This document shows, piece by piece, positions 26,813-35,664 of a stretch of 64,000 nucleotides of DNA. The number at the start of each line of letters is the position of its first letter. Within the stretch, counting starts at the first letter, position 1. The notes under the pieces are model-generated. The model worked only from the letters and a program-made list of their open reading frames with translations, searched no databases and was not told the DNA's origin. Made by a program: the position numbers and the translations under genes. The DNA is from DASQPJ01 sp036268355 (GTDB lineage: Bacteria; Actinomycetota; Actinomycetes; Sporichthyales; Sporichthyaceae): the NCBI GenBank assembly GCA_036268355.1, contig DATAUG010000036.1, positions 124,001-188,000 on the forward strand, given 5' to 3'.

Positions 26813-27163
26813 GTGTTCGACATCAGCGGTTGGGAGTTCCTCACCCTCGCCGCGTTGGCCGTGATCCTGTTCGGCCCCGACAAGCTGCCCAAGCTCGCCG
26901 CCGACGCGGGAAAGTTCATCCGGATGATGCGCGGCTACGTGCACAACGCCCGCGCCGACCTGGCCCGGGAGCTGGGTCCGGAGATCGCCGACGTGAAGCT
27001 CACCGATCTGACCCCGCGGGGAATCATCCGCAGGACTCTGGGCGAGGATCCGCTCGAAGACTTGCGCACCGAGATGGAGTCGTTGCGCAAGCCGTTGTCC
27101 GATCCGCCGCAGCGTCCACTGGAACTGAACGAAGTCCCGCCCTTCGACCCCGAGACGACCTGA
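26813..27163 (+). CDS. tatB: Sec-independent protein translocase TatB
   Basis: 116 residues. One N-terminal helix (about 6-22, FLTLAALAVILFGPDKLPKL) is followed by an amphipathic helix and an acidic tail, the TatB plan. Works with TatA and TatC to export folded proteins. Lies 27 bases after rseA. In M. tuberculosis htrA lies between the two; here it is absent. Confidence 0.92.
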   Translation: MFDISGWEFLTLAALAVILFGPDKLPKLAADAGKFIRMMRGYVHNARADLARELGPEIADVKLTDLTPRGIIRRTLGEDPLEDLRTEMESLRKPLSDPPQRPLELNEVPPFDPETT

Positions 27164-27214
27164 GCCCCCTGCCACTCAGCCCGCGCCCCGACCGCGCGGC
27201 TACGAGTGAGTCCC

Positions 27215-27291
27215 ACGGGGTGACACCCCGTACCCCTCGGTAGCGCGGTGTGTCGTGCGCACCGAGTCGTCGATGGGGGTGTCACCCCATC
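27215..27291. terminator. Nested palindromes between convergent tatB and mrp
   Basis: ACGGGG-TGACA-CCCCGT (27215-27231) and GATGGGG-GTGTCA-CCCCATC (27272-27291) are each hairpins and inverted copies of each other. Between them CTCGGT (27236-27241) pairs with ACCGAG (27261-27266). The whole can form a cruciform or a strong bidirectional terminator. Confidence 0.65.
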
Positions 27292-27336
27292 GGCCAGAAG
27301 CATCTCGTCGCGCAGCAAGATCGGCAGGAAGGAGTT

Positions 27337-28482
27337 TCAGACGGGGGTCAGACCCAGGGAGCGCCCGGCCAGGCCGTGCGAGCGGCTGCCCAAGCGGTTG
27401 GCGACCTTGCGCAGCACCTGCGCGGCCGGTGCCGTCGGGTCGGACAGCACCAACGGGGTCCCGTTGTCGCCGCCCTCCCGTAGCCGCTGGTCCAGCGGCA
27501 CTTCACCGAGCAGCGGGATTTCGACGCCCAACGTACGCCCCAGGCCCTCGGCGACCGCCGCGCCGCCGCCGCTGCCGAAGATGTCCAGCCGGTGGTCGCG
27601 GCCCTGCGCCGAACAGTGCGGGCAGGCCAGGTACGACATGTTCTCGATGACACCGAAGATGTGCTGATGCGTCTGCGTGGCGATCGCCCCGGCGCGTTCG
27701 GCGACCTCGGCGGCCGCCTGCTGAGGCGTCGTCACCACCAGGATCTCGGCGTTCGGCACCAACTGCGCCACCGAGATCGCGATGTCGCCGGTACCCGGGG
27801 GCAGGTCCATCAGCAGCACGTCCAGATCGCCCCACCAGACGTCGGCGAGGAACTGCTGCAGCGCCCGGTGCAGCATCGGGCCGCGCCAGACGACCGGGGA
27901 GTTGCCCTCGATGAACATCCCGATCGAGATCAGCCGCACACCGTGCGCGGTGGGCGGCATGATCATGTTCTGCACCTGGGTCGGCCGGTCCGCGCAGCCG
28001 AGCATCCGGGGTATCGAGTGGCCGTAGATGTCGGCGTCGAGCACCCCGACCGAGCGCCCGGCGGCGGCCAGGGCCACGGCCAGGTTCACCGTCACGGAGG
28101 ACTTGCCGACCCCGCCTTTGCCGGAGGCCACCGCGTACACGCGGGTGAGTGAGCCCGGTGCCGCGAACGGGATCTCCTTGGCGGGCGCGCCACCGCGCAG
28201 CTTCTCCTGCAACTTCTCCCGTTGGGCCGGGGTCATCACGTCCAGCCGCACCTCGATGTCGGTCACCCCGGGCACCCCGTCCAGCGCGGCCGTGACGTCC
28301 CGGGTGATCCGGTCGCGCATCGGGCACCCGGCGACCGTCAGCAGCACGGTCACCACGACCCGGCCGCCGTCGATGTCGATGTTGGAGACCATGTCGAGCT
28401 CGGTTATCGGACGATGGATCTCCGGGTCCTCAACGGTCGCGAGCGCCGCGAGGATCTCCTGGACGTCTGGTGTGGTGCTCAT
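27337..28482 (-). CDS. mrp: Mrp/NBP35-type Fe-S cluster carrier ATPase
   Basis: 381 residues. N-terminal DUF59 domain (about 1-85), then a deviant-Walker P-loop GTPase-like domain with GKGGVGKSS at 121-129. The cluster-bridging Cys pair CPHC is at 287-290. Transfers 4Fe-4S clusters to apo-proteins as a homodimer. Third gene of an operon with the MgtE-like and DUF1003 genes, the arrangement around Rv1229c. Confidence 0.95.
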   Translation of the reverse strand: MSTTPDVQEILAALATVEDPEIHRPITELDMVSNIDIDGGRVVVTVLLTVAGCPMRDRITRDVTAALDGVPGVTDIEVRLDVMTPAQREKLQEKLRGGAPAKEIPFAAPGSLTRVYAVASGKGGVGKSSVTVNLAVALAAAGRSVGVLDADIYGHSIPRMLGCADRPTQVQNMIMPPTAHGVRLISIGMFIEGNSPVVWRGPMLHRALQQFLADVWWGDLDVLLMDLPPGTGDIAISVAQLVPNAEILVVTTPQQAAAEVAERAGAIATQTHQHIFGVIENMSYLACPHCSAQGRDHRLDIFGSGGGAAVAEGLGRTLGVEIPLLGEVPLDQRLREGGDNGTPLVLSDPTAPAAQVLRKVANRLGSRSHGLAGRSLGLTPV

Positions 28483-28510
28483 ACCCTGATCGTAGGCGGG
28501 GCTGCTGCGC

Positions 28511-29017
28511 TCAGTCGTCGTCGCGGGCGCCGCGCAGTTCGGCCAGCAGCTCTCGGCGGAACCGCTCCAGGGCGCGGTCGATGTAGTCGCGGGTCGCGGC
28601 GTCGTTCTGCGCGCTGCGCAGGTCGGCCAGCTCGACGGCCAGGTAGTCGGTGGTGGCGCGCTGACGTTCCTCGATCTCGCGGTCCCGCGCGATCTGTACG
28701 CGGTCCCGGTCGGCCTGCCGGTTCTGGGCCAGCAGGATGAACGGCGCCGCGTAGGCCGCCTGGGTGGAGAAGGCCAGGTTCAGCAGGATGAACGGGTACG
28801 GGTCCCAGCGGGTGGCCGCCGCGGCCACGTTCAGGGCGATCCAGACGACCACGATCATGGTTTGGATCACCAGGAACCGGGCGGTGCCGAAGCCCCGGGC
28901 GACGGCCTCGGACATCGCCCCGAATGTCTCGGCGTCGATGTGCGGGCGCCGCATGCCGGTACTGACCGGCATCCCCAGGGAGTCTCCCCGGCGGCTCGAC
29001 GTCTCGGTCGTGCTCAT
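28511..29017 (-). CDS. DUF1003 membrane protein
   Basis: 168 residues with two helices (about 48-66 and 74-95) that hold the family pattern WIALNVAA...DPYPFILLNLAFSTQAAYAAP. A long charged coiled-coil-like C-terminus follows (QNRQADRDRVQIARDREIEE). Molecular function unknown. Conserved next to mrp and the MgtE-like gene in actinobacteria, which hints at a role linked to magnesium or membrane stress. Confidence 0.88.
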   Translation of the reverse strand: MSTTETSSRRGDSLGMPVSTGMRRPHIDAETFGAMSEAVARGFGTARFLVIQTMIVVVWIALNVAAAATRWDPYPFILLNLAFSTQAAYAAPFILLAQNRQADRDRVQIARDREIEERQRATTDYLAVELADLRSAQNDAATRDYIDRALERFRRELLAELRGARDDD

Positions 29018-29052
29018 GACTGGCCTCCGGTGGGTTGGCGATCTGGTGCGGG

Positions 29053-30381
29053 TCAGGTGGTGTGGACCGGCCGGTACATCTTGATCATGCCGGTGTCGTC
29101 CGCGCCGACCTCGTCCTCGTCGTCCTCCTCGTCGGCCTCGCGGCCGCGCCAGTCCTCGGGGAGCAGGTGGTCGAGCACGTCATCGACGCTGATCACGCCG
29201 ATCAGCCGGCGCTCGGCGTCGACCACCGGGGCGGCGACCATGTTGTAGGTGGCCAGGAAGCTGGTCACGTCGACCAACGGCGTCTCCGGGGACAACGCCT
29301 TCATCTCCTTGTCCAGCGCGACCGAGATCAGTTCTGACGGTGGCTCACGCAGCAGCCGCTGGAAGTGCACGACGCCGAGGAACTTGCCGGTCGGGGTCTC
29401 CAGCGGCGGGCGGCAGATGTAAACCAGCGCGGCCATCGCCGGGGTCAGCTCACGATGCCGGATCCGGGACAGCGCCTCGGCGACTGTCGCGTTGGGCGGC
29501 AGGATCACCGCCTCGGTGGTCATCAGGCCGCCCGCGGTGTCGTCGGCGTAGGTGAGCAACCGCCGTAGCGGCGCGGCCTCGTCGGGTTCCATGAGTTCGA
29601 GGAACTTCTCCTGCTCGTGGCTGGGCAATTCGCCGAGCAGGTCGGCCGCGTCGTCGGGCTGCATGGCTTCCAGGACGTCGGCGGCGCGGTCGGCGGCGAG
29701 GTGGTTGAGGATCTCCACCTGGTCGTCCTCGGGCAGCTCCTCCAGGACGTCGGCCAGCTTGTCGTCGTCCAGCGCCGAGGCCACCTCGGCCCGCCGTTTC
29801 GGGCTCAGCTCGTGCAGCACGTTGGCCAGGTCGGCCGGTCGCAGTTTCTCGAATGTGGCGAGCAGGTTCGCCGCACCCTGAACCACCTGACCGGCGCTCA
29901 GCCCGGCGATCGCGTCCCAACCGACCGTGAGGGTCTCCCCGCGGCGCCGCAACCGACCGACACCGTGACCGCCGCCGCGCCGGACGTGGACCTTCGCGAT
30001 CACCCAGTCGCGGTTGCGGGCCTGCTCCATCCCGATGTCGACGACGGTGACCTCCTCGCCGTCGTCGATCAGGCTGGCCTTGCGGTCGATGAGCTCGGCG
30101 ATCACCAGGGTCTCGTCGGCGCGTTGTTCGAACCGCCGCAGGTTGACCACGCCGGTCGTGATGATCTGACTCCGGTCCAACGAGGTGACCCGGCTCATCG
30201 GGACGAAGATCCGCCGCCGCCCCTGCACCTCGACGATCAGACCGATCACCCGGCTGGTCTCGCCGGTCACCCGCACCATGGCCACCGCGTCGCGGACCCG
30301 GCCCACCTGATCGCCGTTCGGGTCGAAAACCGCCAGACCCGCCAGCCGGGCGACGAAGACACGGGTGGTGGGACCGGACAT
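29053..30381 (-). CDS. PRC-barrel / MgtE N-domain / CBS-pair protein without channel domain
   Basis: 442 residues, soluble. A PRC-barrel-like N-terminus (about 8-75) precedes the MgtE N superhelical domain (about 185-285, repeats of ELPEDDQVEILNHLAADRAA type) and two CBS domains (about 290-415). The five-helix Mg2+ channel of MgtE is missing; the chain ends in an acidic tail. The cytosolic part of MgtE senses Mg2+, so this may be a free-standing sensor or regulator. Same plan as Rv1232c. First gene of the operon ending with mrp. Confidence 0.87.
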   Translation of the reverse strand: MSGPTTRVFVARLAGLAVFDPNGDQVGRVRDAVAMVRVTGETSRVIGLIVEVQGRRRIFVPMSRVTSLDRSQIITTGVVNLRRFEQRADETLVIAELIDRKASLIDDGEEVTVVDIGMEQARNRDWVIAKVHVRRGGGHGVGRLRRRGETLTVGWDAIAGLSAGQVVQGAANLLATFEKLRPADLANVLHELSPKRRAEVASALDDDKLADVLEELPEDDQVEILNHLAADRAADVLEAMQPDDAADLLGELPSHEQEKFLELMEPDEAAPLRRLLTYADDTAGGLMTTEAVILPPNATVAEALSRIRHRELTPAMAALVYICRPPLETPTGKFLGVVHFQRLLREPPSELISVALDKEMKALSPETPLVDVTSFLATYNMVAAPVVDAERRLIGVISVDDVLDHLLPEDWRGREADEEDDEDEVGADDTGMIKMYRPVHTT

Positions 30382-30471
30382 GGTCTACCTCCCGCGAGCC
30401 TGCGTTGGTCGGGCCGATCCGATCGCCGGCAACCACCAGGGAGCCGGCCGGGCAGCCGGGTCAGGTTAGCT

Positions 30472-30488
30472 GTTCTGTCTTACAGAAC
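30472..30488. promoter_or_regulatory. Perfect 7-bp palindrome
   Basis: GTTCTGT-CTT-ACAGAAC, about 90 bases before the MgtE-like start and 60 bases after the modA stop. It could be an operator of the former or a small terminator hairpin of the latter; the sequence does not decide. Confidence 0.35.
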
Positions 30489-30549
30489 GACCCAAGACTG
30501 TCGGTTGAACCGCGTCGCGCTCGCGCCGGCCGGCGATCGACGGTGCCGG

Positions 30550-31344
30550 CTACGGCATCCGGAACCCGAGGTGATCGAGCACCGCCCGCCCCGCGGCGGA
30601 CTCGACGAAGTCGACGAACCGGCGCGCCGCGTCGGGGGAGTGCGCGGCGGCGAGCACCGCGATCGGGTAGTCGAGGACCACGTTCACCTCGTCCGGGATG
30701 GCGACCCCGGTCACGGCGTCGCCCGCCGCGCGCACGTCGGTGACGAACACGATGCCCGCGTCGGCCTCGCCCAGGCGGACCGTGGTCATCACCTGTTCGG
30801 TCCCGGCGCCGTATGAGGTGGGCCGCAGCTGTGTACCCGACGCGGCGACAACTCGGGCGGCGGCGGCACCCGCGGGTGTGGCGGGGTCGGGCAGGAGCAC
30901 GGTGAGTCCGGGACGTGCGAGATCGCCGATCGAGGTGATCCCCTTCGGATCGCCGCGTGCGACCACGATCTGCAGGCTGTTGCGAGCGAAGACGGTCGCA
31001 GAGCCGGCGAGCAGGTCGAAGCGTTGCGCCGCCGCCACGGGCTCGGCCGCGGCGGCCGCCGGCACGTCGCCCGGGGCGCCCTCACGCAGCGCGACCACCT
31101 GCGCCGGCGAGTGCCCGAAGCTCAGTTCGACGTCTGTCCCGGGGTCTACGGCACCGAACGCCCTGCGCAAGGACTCGAACGCCCGCTGCAACGACTCGGC
31201 GGCCAGCACCGTGACCGTCCCGCCGAGCGTCGGCGTGGCCGAGGCGCTTGCCGCGGTGGGCGTCGCGGTCGGCGGAATCGCGGAGCGCAGTTGGGGCCCG
31301 CAACCGACCAGCAGGAGCGTGACCAGACCGACGATCATCCGCAC
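30550..31344 (-). CDS. modA: Molybdate-binding lipoprotein ModA
   Basis: Solute receptor of a molybdate ABC importer, 264 residues. The lipobox LVGC puts the lipidated Cys at residue 15. The mature part shows VTVLAAESLQRAF, FARNSLQIVVARGDP and the end region typical of ModA. The GTG at 31344 has AAGGAGG six bases upstream, which decides it over an ATG at 31371. No modB or modC is nearby, so the permease must be elsewhere or the protein is an orphan. Molybdenum is needed by the coxL product. Confidence 0.88.
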   Translation of the reverse strand: MRMIVGLVTLLLVGCGPQLRSAIPPTATPTAASASATPTLGGTVTVLAAESLQRAFESLRRAFGAVDPGTDVELSFGHSPAQVVALREGAPGDVPAAAAAEPVAAAQRFDLLAGSATVFARNSLQIVVARGDPKGITSIGDLARPGLTVLLPDPATPAGAAAARVVAASGTQLRPTSYGAGTEQVMTTVRLGEADAGIVFVTDVRAAGDAVTGVAIPDEVNVVLDYPIAVLAAAHSPDAARRFVDFVESAAGRAVLDHLGFRMP

Positions 31345-31543
31345 TGGTGGCCTCCTTGGCGGGAAACGCATCGTAGGTGCGAGCCGGTGGCAGCCGTCGA
31401 GGGAAAACGGCCGGCCGGCCGGCCCATCGGCCGGCGCATACTGTGCCGATCGTGACCAAGCGCGCTTGCGGACCCGGGCTCCCAAGTCGGGACCGGTGGT
31501 CCGGTCGCGTGCTGCGCACGCTCCGACGGGTGCGGTCGGGATC

Positions 31544-32470
31544 GTGACGGCCTCGACGCCGGCCACCGTCGGCGACGGCCGGCGGGTGTCGGCCGCCGGC
31601 GACCTGATGGTGCTCGGGATCGCGAGCATGGCGGTGTCCACATCCGGTCCGATGATCACCGCGCTGTCCGCGCCGGCCCTGGCGATTGCCTTGTGGCGCA
31701 ACGTCTTCGGAGCTTCCGCCACGGCTGTCGTGGTGTTCGGCCGCGCCGGTGCCCGCGCCGAACTGGCGAATCTGACGAGACGTCAGATCAGGGTCACGGT
31801 GCTGGCCGGGGTCCTGCTGGCCGCGCATTTCGCCTGCTGGACCCCGAGCTTGCACTACACAACGGTGGCCTCGGCCACCGCGCTGGTCTGTACGCAGCCG
31901 GTGTGGACGGCGCTGGGTGCTCGGCTGGTCGGTCGGACGGTGTCCGGTCCGGCTTGGGCAGGAATCGGCCTGTCGTCGCTCGGGGTGGCCCTGCTCACCG
32001 GTGCGGACCTGTCGGTGTCCGGGCACGCGCTGACCGGAGACCTGCTCGCGTTGATCGCCGGGGTGCTGGCGGCCGCCTACACCACCGCCGGGGAGGTGGC
32101 CCGGCGTTCGGTCAGCACCGGGGTCTACACCTCGCTCTGCTACGGAACCTGCGCCGTGGTCCTGCTGGTCGCGGCGTTGATCGGCCGGGTCCGACTCACC
32201 GGTTACGACGGGCAGACCTGGCTGCGCCTGGTGGCGCTCACCGTGACCGCCCAACTGCTCGGCCACACCTTGTTCAACCGGGTCGTCGGTCGGGTAGGGG
32301 CCACCGTGGTGGCCACCGCGATCCTGCTGGAGGTTCCGGGAGCGGCCGGGATTGCCGCAGTGTTCCTGGGGCAGACCCCGCCGGGCACGGTGATCCCGGC
32401 TGTGGTGCTGCTGATTTTGGGTGTCCTGGTCGTGGTCCAGAGCACAGCCGAAACGCGCCTCGGCCGTTAG
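31544..32470 (+). CDS. EamA/DMT-family transporter
   Basis: Membrane protein of 308 residues with about ten helices in two EamA repeats (WTPSLHYTTVASATALVCTQP and AQLLGHTLFNRVVGRVGAT are the conserved segments). Drug/metabolite exporters of this type move amino acids, nucleosides or drugs; substrate unknown. The GTG at 31544 starts just before the first helix. Divergent from modA. Confidence 0.86.
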   Translation: MTASTPATVGDGRRVSAAGDLMVLGIASMAVSTSGPMITALSAPALAIALWRNVFGASATAVVVFGRAGARAELANLTRRQIRVTVLAGVLLAAHFACWTPSLHYTTVASATALVCTQPVWTALGARLVGRTVSGPAWAGIGLSSLGVALLTGADLSVSGHALTGDLLALIAGVLAAAYTTAGEVARRSVSTGVYTSLCYGTCAVVLLVAALIGRVRLTGYDGQTWLRLVALTVTAQLLGHTLFNRVVGRVGATVVATAILLEVPGAAGIAAVFLGQTPPGTVIPAVVLLILGVLVVVQSTAETRLGR

Positions 32471-32524
32471 GCTACGCCGGTCTTGCCCGGCGAATCCGTG
32501 CCCGCGGAAGGTAGTTCATCACTT

Positions 32525-33483
32525 ATGAGCGGTCCAAAGCTGCGTGCGCGGCGGTCCTGCCTGGCCGTACCCGGCAGCAGCCCCAAGATGCTGGCCAAGG
32601 CCCAGGGCCTGCCCGCCGATCAGGTGTTCCTGGACCTCGAGGACGCCGTCGCGCCGCTGGCCAAGCCGGACGCCCGCAAGAACATTGTGGCAGCGCTCAA
32701 CGAGGGCGACTGGGGCGGCAAGACCCGCGTGGTCCGCGTCAACGACCTGACCACGTCCTGGACGTACCGCGACACCATCGAGGTGGTCGAGGGCGCCGGC
32801 GAGTTGCTGGACTGCATCATGCTGCCCAAGGTGCAGACCGCCGATCAGATCGTCTGGCTGGATCTGTTGCTGACCCAGATCGAGAAGACGATGGGCTTCG
32901 AGGTCGGCCGGATCGGGATCGAGGCGCAGATCGAGAACGCTCGCGGTCTGGTCAATGTCGACGCGATCGCCGCGGCCTCGCCGCGGTTGGAGACGGTCAT
33001 CTTCGGCCCGGCGGATTTCATGGCCAGCATCAACATGAAGTCGCTGGTGGTCGGGGAGCAGCCCCCCGGTTACGACGTCGGCGACGCCTACCACTACATC
33101 CTGATGCGGATCCTGATGGCGGCTCGCACCAATAATCTGCAGGCCATCGACGGGCCGTACTGCAGATCAAGGACGTCGACGGCTACCGCCGCGTGGCCGG
33201 CCGCGCCGCGGCGCTGGGCTACGACGGCAAATGGGTCCTGCACCCCGGCCAGATCGACGCCGCCAACGAGGTGTTCGCGCCGTCGCAGGCGGACTACGAC
33301 CACGCCGAGCTCATCCTGGACGCCTACGACTACTACTGCTCGGCGCAAGGCGGCATGCGGGGCTCGGTCATGCTCGGCGACGAGATGATCGACGAGGCCT
33401 CCCGGAAGATGGCGCTGGTGGTGGCGAGCAAGGGCCGTGCCGCGGGCTTCTCCCGTACCTCGAAGTTCGAGCCCCCCGCCTGA
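32525..33483 (+). pseudogene. HpcH/HpaI aldolase / malyl-CoA lyase-like gene with one-base frameshift
   Basis: CitE-superfamily CoA-ester lyase resembling L-malyl-CoA/beta-methylmalyl-CoA lyase (Mcl1). Frame one runs to about 33160 with Mg2+ ligand regions IGIEAQIENARG and FGPADF. The family sequence then continues in the +1 frame (QIKDVDGYRRVAGRAAALG... to the stop at 33483). TAC|TGCAGATC should read TAC CTG CAG ATC: one C is missing. Restoring it gives 319 residues, the normal length, with no other damage. Either a recent mutation or a sequencing error. With the MaoC gene nearby it suggests the ethylmalonyl-CoA pathway. Confidence 0.88.
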
Positions 33484-33502
33484 CGCTCGACCCCCAAGCA
33501 AA

Positions 33503-33560
33503 CCCCGTTGCGTCCGGCTAACCGTGACCTATAGGTGCCGGTTGGCCGGACGTAACGGGG
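33503..33560. repeat. Hairpin repeat copy 2 (GTTGCGTCCGGCT family)
   Basis: 22-base arms 33503-33524 and 33539-33560 with a 14-base loop. Both departures from perfect pairing leave G-U pairs in plus-strand RNA but A-C mismatches in minus-strand RNA. This favours function as a plus-strand transcript hairpin, behind the lyase gene. Confidence 0.85.
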
Positions 33561-33566
33561 GAGGGG

Positions 33567-34805
33567 TTAGCCGGCGGCTGCCAGGGCCGCGGCGTCAGCC
33601 ACCGTCAAGACCTTCCGGCCGGCCTTGCGCAGTTCGTCGGCCATCGTCCGGTACGCGTCCTCCGAGGCGCCGGCGGAGTCGGTCAGCATGACCAAGGTGT
33701 AGTCGCCGGAGCCGATTGCCGAGGTCGTGCGATGCAGCCAGGCGGCACAGGCTGCGCTGGGACCGCCCTCCTGCGGGCAGTCCTGGGCCAGGAACGCGCC
33801 GATGCGCCAGTGCCGGGTGATCGCGAGCAGTTCCAGCGCGGGCAGCCACTGGGCGGCGTGTGCGCCGCCGACCAGCGCGACCGACACGTTCGAGGTCGTT
33901 TCACCGAAGATGCACGACGTGTTGTCGAACTGCGGGGCCACCGCCCAGCAGCGGGCCCCGCCGGGCAGCCCGGCGATATCGACCTGTGGCACAGCCGCGG
34001 CCGGATGGGGGATCGGCGCCGTGCGCACAGCCGAGACCAGTTCGGCGGCGGTGTCGGTCGGCCGGGGCAGCCCGCCCGGGGCCAGCACCAGGGCGGCCAG
34101 GCTCAGCGTGGCGGCGGTGGCGATCACGTATGAGCCGCCCGGCCGCAGCCGGCCTCGATTGCGCGCCCAAGCATGGAACTGACGCATCGTCAGCATCGCC
34201 GGGAGCAGGCTGGCCAGAGCCAGACCGGCGCGCAGCGCGCTCGGCAGGCCCCGATCGATCAGCGCGGGTGGTCCGACGATCAAGGCCAGCCAACCGAGCG
34301 CCGGGAACACCAGGCGGCCCAGGTATTGGGTCGGGCGCGCGGTGAACGCGGGGTCGAACCAAGCGGCGGGCGCGGCCCGGCTGCCGAAGTGCACCGCGAG
34401 AGCGCCGAGCAACGCTCCGGCAGCGCCCGCGATCGCAGGCAACGGGCACAGGCCGCAGGCCACGATCGACGCCAGCCCCATCCAGGCGAACACGCCGGAG
34501 ACCGGTGAGACCTTGGGACGGCGCGAAGCGTGCGTGCGACCGCCATGCCGCGCCGTGCGCTCGACCCGGTCGCACGACGGGCTGCGCCGCAGGAACGCCA
34601 GCGTCATCACGAACACCGTCGGCCCGGTCGCGGCCGCCGTGGGGTACGGCAGCACCTGGTGGGCCAGGATCAGCAGCAGCGCAAGGGCCCGCAGGGCGCG
34701 GACGGCGGACGGCGGACCATCGATCCGGACCGGCTCGCTCGAGGTCCGCTGGCCCGGGATCAGCGGGGCGTCGATCTCGGGCGCGGTCAGTTGGGTCGTG
34801 GACAC
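33567..34805 (-). CDS. AT3/SGNH-like membrane protein, probably without hydrolase activity
   Basis: 412 residues. The N-terminal two thirds hold about 8 helices and resemble a shortened acyltransferase-3 (OafA) membrane domain. The C-terminal third resembles the fused SGNH domain. In active relatives the block reads VALVGDSHAAQW; here it is VALVGGAHAAQW, so the nucleophilic Ser and its preceding Asp are lost. The following stretch (LPALELLAITRHWRI) and the CPQEGG...CAAWL Cys pair are kept. Related proteins O-acetylate cell-wall polysaccharides. The acetyl transfer step is doubtful here. Confidence 0.7.
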   Translation of the reverse strand: MSTTQLTAPEIDAPLIPGQRTSSEPVRIDGPPSAVRALRALALLLILAHQVLPYPTAAATGPTVFVMTLAFLRRSPSCDRVERTARHGGRTHASRRPKVSPVSGVFAWMGLASIVACGLCPLPAIAGAAGALLGALAVHFGSRAAPAAWFDPAFTARPTQYLGRLVFPALGWLALIVGPPALIDRGLPSALRAGLALASLLPAMLTMRQFHAWARNRGRLRPGGSYVIATAATLSLAALVLAPGGLPRPTDTAAELVSAVRTAPIPHPAAAVPQVDIAGLPGGARCWAVAPQFDNTSCIFGETTSNVSVALVGGAHAAQWLPALELLAITRHWRIGAFLAQDCPQEGGPSAACAAWLHRTTSAIGSGDYTLVMLTDSAGASEDAYRTMADELRKAGRKVLTVADAAALAAAG

Positions 34806-35099
34806 TCCTACCTCCGGGTCTCAATCTGTGCCAGTCGTCCTCGACGCGATGGTTCGGCGCAACCGAGCCGTGCCGCGGGCCGTTGTCGCGGCCCGGTCGA
34901 GAAGCCGACTCTCGCCAGTTGCCTGCCGGACCCAGCGTGTGCGGGCGCGCAATCAGTGCGCCACCGAAGTACGCCAAATGGGTAGAACCGGACATTCGGT
35001 ACGTAGCGCGTGATGTGCCCCACCTGCGACCGGGCGCCACCTGTTCGGTCGGGCAGGATGGCTCGCGGTGGCGTTGCGTGGACGAGAGCGAGGGATCCG
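34806..35099. other. Divergent intergenic region
   Basis: About 290 bases between the AT3-like gene (minus) and the MaoC gene (plus). Locally AT-richer around 34975-35010 (CAAATGGGTAGAACCGGACATTCGG), where promoters may lie. No gene or repeat seen. Confidence 0.4.
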
Positions 35100-35609
35100 G
35101 TGCAGTTCGGTCGGCAGTACGAGGAGTTCGAGATCGGCGCGGTCTACAAGCACTGGCCGGGGAAGACCGTCACCGAGTACGACGACCACCTCTTCTGTCT
35201 GCTGACGATGAACCACCATCCGCTGCACCTGGATCTGAACTACGCGGAGAACACCACCGACTTCAAGCGCAACGTGGTTGTCGGCAACTACATCTACTCG
35301 TTGCTGCTGGGCATGTCCGTCGAGGATGTCTCCGGGAAGGCGATCGCCAACCTGGAGATCTCCTCGCTGCGGCACGTCGCCCCGACCTTCCACGGCGACA
35401 CCATCTACGGCGAGACCACCGTGCTGGGCAAGAACATGACCTCGAAACCGGACCGCGGGATCGTCGAGGTGGAGACCATCGGCTACAAGCAGGACGGCAC
35501 GATCGTCTGCATCTTCCGCCGCAAGGTCATGGTGCCGACGCAGGAGTACCTGGACGCCCGCGGCGGCGACCAGCCCGGTCGGCCCACCCCGATCCCGCGG
35601 GAGAAGTGA
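35100..35609 (+). CDS. MaoC-family hydratase, mesaconyl-CoA hydratase-like
   Basis: Hot-dog fold enoyl-CoA hydratase, 169 residues. It opens MQFGRQYEEFEIGAVYKHW and contains TMNHHPLHLDLNYAE, where the catalytic Asp/His of MaoC enzymes lie, and VVVGNYIYSLLLG. This version travels with malyl-CoA lyase-like genes in actinobacterial ethylmalonyl-CoA clusters, where it hydrates mesaconyl-CoA; assignment by resemblance from memory. GAGGG stands five bases before the GTG at 35100. Its stop begins a set of 16-bp tandem repeats. Confidence 0.85.
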   Translation: MQFGRQYEEFEIGAVYKHWPGKTVTEYDDHLFCLLTMNHHPLHLDLNYAENTTDFKRNVVVGNYIYSLLLGMSVEDVSGKAIANLEISSLRHVAPTFHGDTIYGETTVLGKNMTSKPDRGIVEVETIGYKQDGTIVCIFRRKVMVPTQEYLDARGGDQPGRPTPIPREK

Positions 35610-35654
35610 CGCAAGGTTGACCTGACGTACGGTTGAGCCGGTGCACGGTTGAGC
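35607..35654. repeat. Three 16-bp tandem repeats starting at the maoC stop codon
   Basis: TGACGCAAGGTTGACC, TGACGTACGGTTGAGC and CGGTGCACGGTTGAGC follow each other from the TGA stop, then a fourth TGACG begins. They fill the whole space to the convergent trmB gene. Confidence 0.85.
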
Positions 35655-35664
35655 TGACGCTGCC

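Noticed and set aside
27337..27360. Stop-anchored repeat at the mrp end
   Set aside because: TCAGAC occurs twice 11 bp apart, but six bases are too few to separate from chance.
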